Positions 61,639 to 64,000 of a DNA stretch of 64,000 bases are shown here, in pieces. The stretch spans positions 2,976,001 to 3,040,000 of the forward strand of contig NZ_CP014263.1 in assembly GCF_001988955.1 (NCBI RefSeq). Direction: 5' to 3'. Position numbers and translations under genes: made by a program. The notes beneath the pieces are model-generated. The model saw only the letters and a program-made list of their open reading frames with translations, searched no databases and was not told the DNA's origin. The number at the start of each line of letters is the position of its first letter. Positions within the stretch are counted from its first letter, which is position 1. Source of the DNA: Spirosoma montaniterrae. Lineage in GTDB: Bacteria; Bacteroidota; Bacteroidia; Cytophagales; Spirosomataceae.

Positions 61639-61682
61639 GTGTTTGCGTCAGCCTACTCATCACTCATCGTTCATCACTCATC
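61620..61682. repeat. Perfect 22-bp inverted repeat overlapping a stop codon
   Basis: GATGAGTGATGAACGATGAG... (61620-61641) is exactly complementary to 61661-61682, with a 19-nt loop. The arm is built of GATGAGT/GATGAAC words. It includes the last five codons and stop of the CCA-adding enzyme gene and ends 14 nt before the next ATG. It may act as a terminator or RNA-stabilising structure. Confidence 0.9.
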
Positions 61683-61696
61683 ACTATAAAATACAC

Positions 61697-61903
61697 ATGG
61701 AAAACAATACCAACTTTCGCCGGTTCTTTGGCGCATCACTAACCATTCTCGGCATCATTGTCGTTTTATTTGCCCTGATCGCGTTCCTCTCCGACGGTAA
61801 GCCCGTAATGGGTCTGAGCGTGAACAAAGCCGAATCTGCCGCGCCGTTTATCGTGGGTATGATCTTTTTAGTGACAGGCGTGAATCTGGTACGCGAAGCA
61901 TGA
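61697..61903 (+). CDS. Small two-helix membrane protein
   Basis: A 68-residue protein starting at 61697 (MENNTNFRRF). Two hydrophobic helices are visible (ASLTILGIIVVLFALIAFL and APFIVGMIFLVTGVNLV) with a short polar link. The longer frame upstream is translated repeat and is rejected. The function is unknown. It converges on the M23 peptidase gene, 2 nt apart. Confidence 0.65.
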   Translation: MENNTNFRRFFGASLTILGIIVVLFALIAFLSDGKPVMGLSVNKAESAAPFIVGMIFLVTGVNLVREA

Positions 61904-61905
61904 GT

Positions 61906-62721
61906 TCACTTCGTTAATTTCGCCGTCAGTAGCCACTGGTAAGGGTTCATTGGCTTGGGCAGGCCATCGGGCTGAATTTGCAGATACATCAGATGCAGGT
62001 GCGTTGGTGAGCGGCTTTTGTAGGCGTTGAAGCCCGTGCGCCCTATTTCGGCGAGTTTTTGCCCGGCCTGTACCCATTGCCCCGGCGATACATAAATCCG
62101 GTTATTGTGGGCGTAATAAAACAGGCCGTGCATAACGGGGTCGTAAACCCAAATCCAGTTGCCGCCCCGGTACTCGGAGCCGGGTTGCCAGCCGGTTTCA
62201 ATGGCTAAAACAATACCGCCGGTCATTGCCAGAATATCGACCGGCTGGCCGTTGCGGTCATCTAAATTATCCTGATTGCGGTCAACGATAAAGATGTCCT
62301 GGGCTGGGTGGCTACCGCGTACTTTATAATCGAACAGATCGAAACCGATACCCCGGTAGCCTTCGCCGTGCGTACCGCCGATGGCCGTGGCCGTATAGCC
62401 CCGCAGTGGAAACGCAAAATACCGACCCGTTCGGCGCAGACTGTCGCGTTCGAGCGAATCTATGCGATACGGTCCGTTGTTACGAAAACCTTGTTGCAGA
62501 CCGCGCATAATACCGCTGAACTGCATCCGGGCCGAGTCGGGCGTAATATGCTGCTGGCGGATTTGCGTGTACAGCGTCTGAAACTGCTGACAGTAAGCAT
62601 AGAGTGTAGGCTCGTCGGAGTTGGTGATAACCACCTGCGATGATGCCGCGTTTAAGCCACCGACCAGAATAGCCCCCAGAATACCCACTGCCCGCATGAA
62701 TAAAGTTACGTAACGTTTCAC
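61906..62721 (-). CDS. M23-family (LytM) metallopeptidase
   Basis: A secreted peptidoglycan endopeptidase-like protein of 271 residues with a signal peptide (RAVGILGAILVGGLNAASSQ). The LytM domain fills the C-terminal half: HPAQDIFIVD holds the first His and Asp ligands and PTHLHLMYLQ the HxH pair. VYDPVMHGLFYYAHNNRIYV is the core segment. The zinc ligands appear complete, so it is likely active in wall remodelling. Confidence 0.9.
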   Translation of the reverse strand: MKRYVTLFMRAVGILGAILVGGLNAASSQVVITNSDEPTLYAYCQQFQTLYTQIRQQHITPDSARMQFSGIMRGLQQGFRNNGPYRIDSLERDSLRRTGRYFAFPLRGYTATAIGGTHGEGYRGIGFDLFDYKVRGSHPAQDIFIVDRNQDNLDDRNGQPVDILAMTGGIVLAIETGWQPGSEYRGGNWIWVYDPVMHGLFYYAHNNRIYVSPGQWVQAGQKLAEIGRTGFNAYKSRSPTHLHLMYLQIQPDGLPKPMNPYQWLLTAKLTK

Positions 62722-62764
62722 TCGTTCTGAATTGAGCGGGTAAAATTACGGAACGAACACCACT

Positions 62765-63454
62765 TCACGGACACACGATTTTATAAAACGTATAGCTGAC
62801 GGTAATGGCCGTGTAGGTATAGCTATCGCGCAGGGCCGGGTTACCCTGACCGAGTTTACTGGTTGTGACGCCGAAGGTGCGGTCGCCGAGACCATCCAGA
62901 TAATCGTTATTGGTAAAACGGGTGCCAAATTCCACGCCTACGCTCCACGGGCGTTTGATTTCGTACTTAATACCCACGCCAAGCGGAAAATTGACCATGC
63001 CCCGCGCCCGAATGGTGGCGTTGCGAAAGCTACATAGCCCTATTCCACCGAACACATAAGGCGACCAATTTTTAGCTTTGGGGGTTAGTTTATAACTGCG
63101 AAAATTGTATTCTACATCAACCGTAGCTTCGCTCAGGGTACTCCGAAACGAAAAATCGCGGGCCTGTTGAAACGGGTCGCGGCTGAAACGATCTTCGCCC
63201 TGAATCCAGCCAGCAGCTAAGCCCGCCCGAAACGACACCGAGCGGGTTGCATTGTACCGAAAAAACAGATTGGCCGCCGGGCTATACGAACGCGGATTCA
63301 GGAACGCTGAGACGTCGCCCTTATAGAGCATACCGCCCACTCCGCCCCCTACTTCTATTTTTTGTGCCTCCGTGCCAAGGCTGATAAAAAGCCCGGCCAC
63401 CAAAAGCCAGGCTTTATAAACATGTTGTAAGTACATAAGCAGGCAGTCTTTCAT
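62765..63454 (-). CDS. DUF6089-type outer-membrane beta-barrel protein
   Basis: A 229-residue exported protein; the signal peptide fits best with the ATG at 63436 (MYLQHVYKAWLLVAGLF), six codons downstream of the first ATG. The mature part has alternating strands (VGGMLYKGDVSAFLNPR, FFRYNATRSVSFRAGLAAGW, SPYVFGGIGLCSFRNA, FGTRFTNNDYLDGLG) and matches the DUF6089 family of small barrels. It follows a second DUF6089 gene by 6 nt. Confidence 0.85.
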   Translation of the reverse strand: MKDCLLMYLQHVYKAWLLVAGLFISLGTEAQKIEVGGGVGGMLYKGDVSAFLNPRSYSPAANLFFRYNATRSVSFRAGLAAGWIQGEDRFSRDPFQQARDFSFRSTLSEATVDVEYNFRSYKLTPKAKNWSPYVFGGIGLCSFRNATIRARGMVNFPLGVGIKYEIKRPWSVGVEFGTRFTNNDYLDGLGDRTFGVTTSKLGQGNPALRDSYTYTAITVSYTFYKIVCP

Positions 63455-63460
63455 CAGTGC

Positions 63461-64000
63461 CTACCTAATAGGTGGACATTTAATTTTACCCGGAATAACA
63501 TATTGAATTGAAATATTAGTCAGGATATAGCCGTCTCTCAGTATGCCGTCGGCACCGCGAACCGTTGTCTGAAACGGCGTTGGATCAGCCGTAAACAACT
63601 CCTGAGCTACCGTGTAGCGGTCGGTCGCATTCTTATAACGGGCCGCATTCCGTTCAAAACGCCGGTCAGACATAAGCACGCCCACGCCCTGTAAAGTAGC
63701 CGGGTCGGGATACGGGCTGCCACCTACGTCATCGAGGTAATCGGAGAATGAATACCGATAGCCAATTTCAAACCCAACGTTAAAATCATCGTTGATGCGA
63801 TACCGGGCACCAATCCCAACCGGAATCGCAATTGTTACCAGCGAATACGGTTTATCGCGTCCGGGTTGGCTTTGTCCTTCGGTATGGAGCGGTTGCAGCT
63901 TCACCCACTTCTGCGCTTCGTAATCGCCGTTGTTGGGTGGCGCGGGCGTCCGGGCTTCGGGGCTGTGCGCCACTAAGGCTACCCCCCCAAACAAATACGG
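63461..64000 (-). CDS. DUF6089-type outer-membrane protein (5' end outside window)
   Basis: The gene enters from the right edge, so the N-terminus is missing; the visible part begins PYLFGGVALVAHSPEART. The strands AIPVGIGARYRINDDFNVGF and EIGYRYSFSDYLDDVGG are the DUF6089 core. It is a tandem partner of the gene at 62765, 6 nt away. Both likely derive from a duplication. Confidence 0.85.
   Translation of the reverse strand, partial: PYLFGGVALVAHSPEARTPAPPNNGDYEAQKWVKLQPLHTEGQSQPGRDKPYSLVTIAIPVGIGARYRINDDFNVGFEIGYRYSFSDYLDDVGGSPYPDPATLQGVGVLMSDRRFERNAARYKNATDRYTVAQELFTADPTPFQTTVRGADGILRDGYILTNISIQYVIPGKIKCPPIR

Overview
The window looks like a chromosomal segment of a Bacteroidota bacterium of the Cytophagales, probably Spirosomataceae (Spirosoma/Rudanella/Fibrella-like). 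This rests on a SusC/SusD pair driven by an ECF sigma factor and FecR, TANNTTTG-type promoter boxes, a BshB1 deacetylase, LytS/LytTR regulators, DUF5916- and DUF6089-type outer-membrane proteins, and GC content that looks a little above 50%. The assignment is an inference from gene content; there is no rRNA in the window.

Regions. (1) 1-2472: a P-type cation ATPase cut by the window edge. (2) 2594-12149: a carbohydrate-uptake locus on the minus strand (ECF sigma, FecR, SusC, SusD, secreted sugar dehydrogenase with PKD and cytochrome c domains), followed by tRNA-Glu. (3) 12518-25307: housekeeping and exported proteins (M14 peptidase, DUF5916 protein, DapA, LigA, Rpe), an IS4-family element, and a GH13 lipoprotein gene that is frameshifted in a C-tract. 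(4) 25437-42293: an OmpA protein and then a long plus-strand glycan block: GT39-like transferase, split transketolase whose halves flank an SDR-glycosyltransferase fusion, a second polytopic protein, acyltransferase, GT2, UGM-like flavoprotein, propeller-like protein and an SGNH protein. (5) 42290-57580: a peptide (RiPP/bacteriocin) locus. (6) 57625-64000: BshB1, nitrilase-like protein, YrdC-like protein, CCA-adding enzyme, M23 peptidase and two DUF6089 barrels.

The peptide locus is the most unusual part. It encodes a complete export apparatus (C39-peptidase ABC transporter, HlyD adaptor, TolC) and at least seven small genes with the canonical double-glycine leader (hydrophobic at -12, usually E at -8 and L/M at -7, GG at -2/-1). 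Four of these were found by reading the sequence rather than from long ORFs or need a corrected start. The cores are unrelated: two proline-rich, two GxxxG membrane peptides, an IVDA-repeat amphipathic helix, a short hydrophobic peptide and a Cys-containing one. A 48-residue membrane peptide, coupled by an ATGA overlap to one GxxxG peptide and resembling its C-terminus, is a candidate immunity protein. A full-length LanB dehydratase is present without any LanC in the window, together with a Thr-rich 42-residue candidate substrate and a receiver domain that has lost its phospho-acceptor Asp.

Five promoters in this locus (the export operon, three double-glycine peptides and a 59-residue acidic protein) share one architecture: a -7 box, a TTGA-like -33 box 19 nt upstream in four of the five, and two GTTATA-like direct repeats exactly 20 bp apart at a fixed position upstream. 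This fits control by the LytTR regulator encoded at the end of the locus.

Intergenic regions also hold several inverted repeats built of short repeated words (19159-19266, 36950-37048, 38468-38557, 59502-59629, 61620-61682), one of which supplies the last codons and stop of the CCA-adding enzyme gene.
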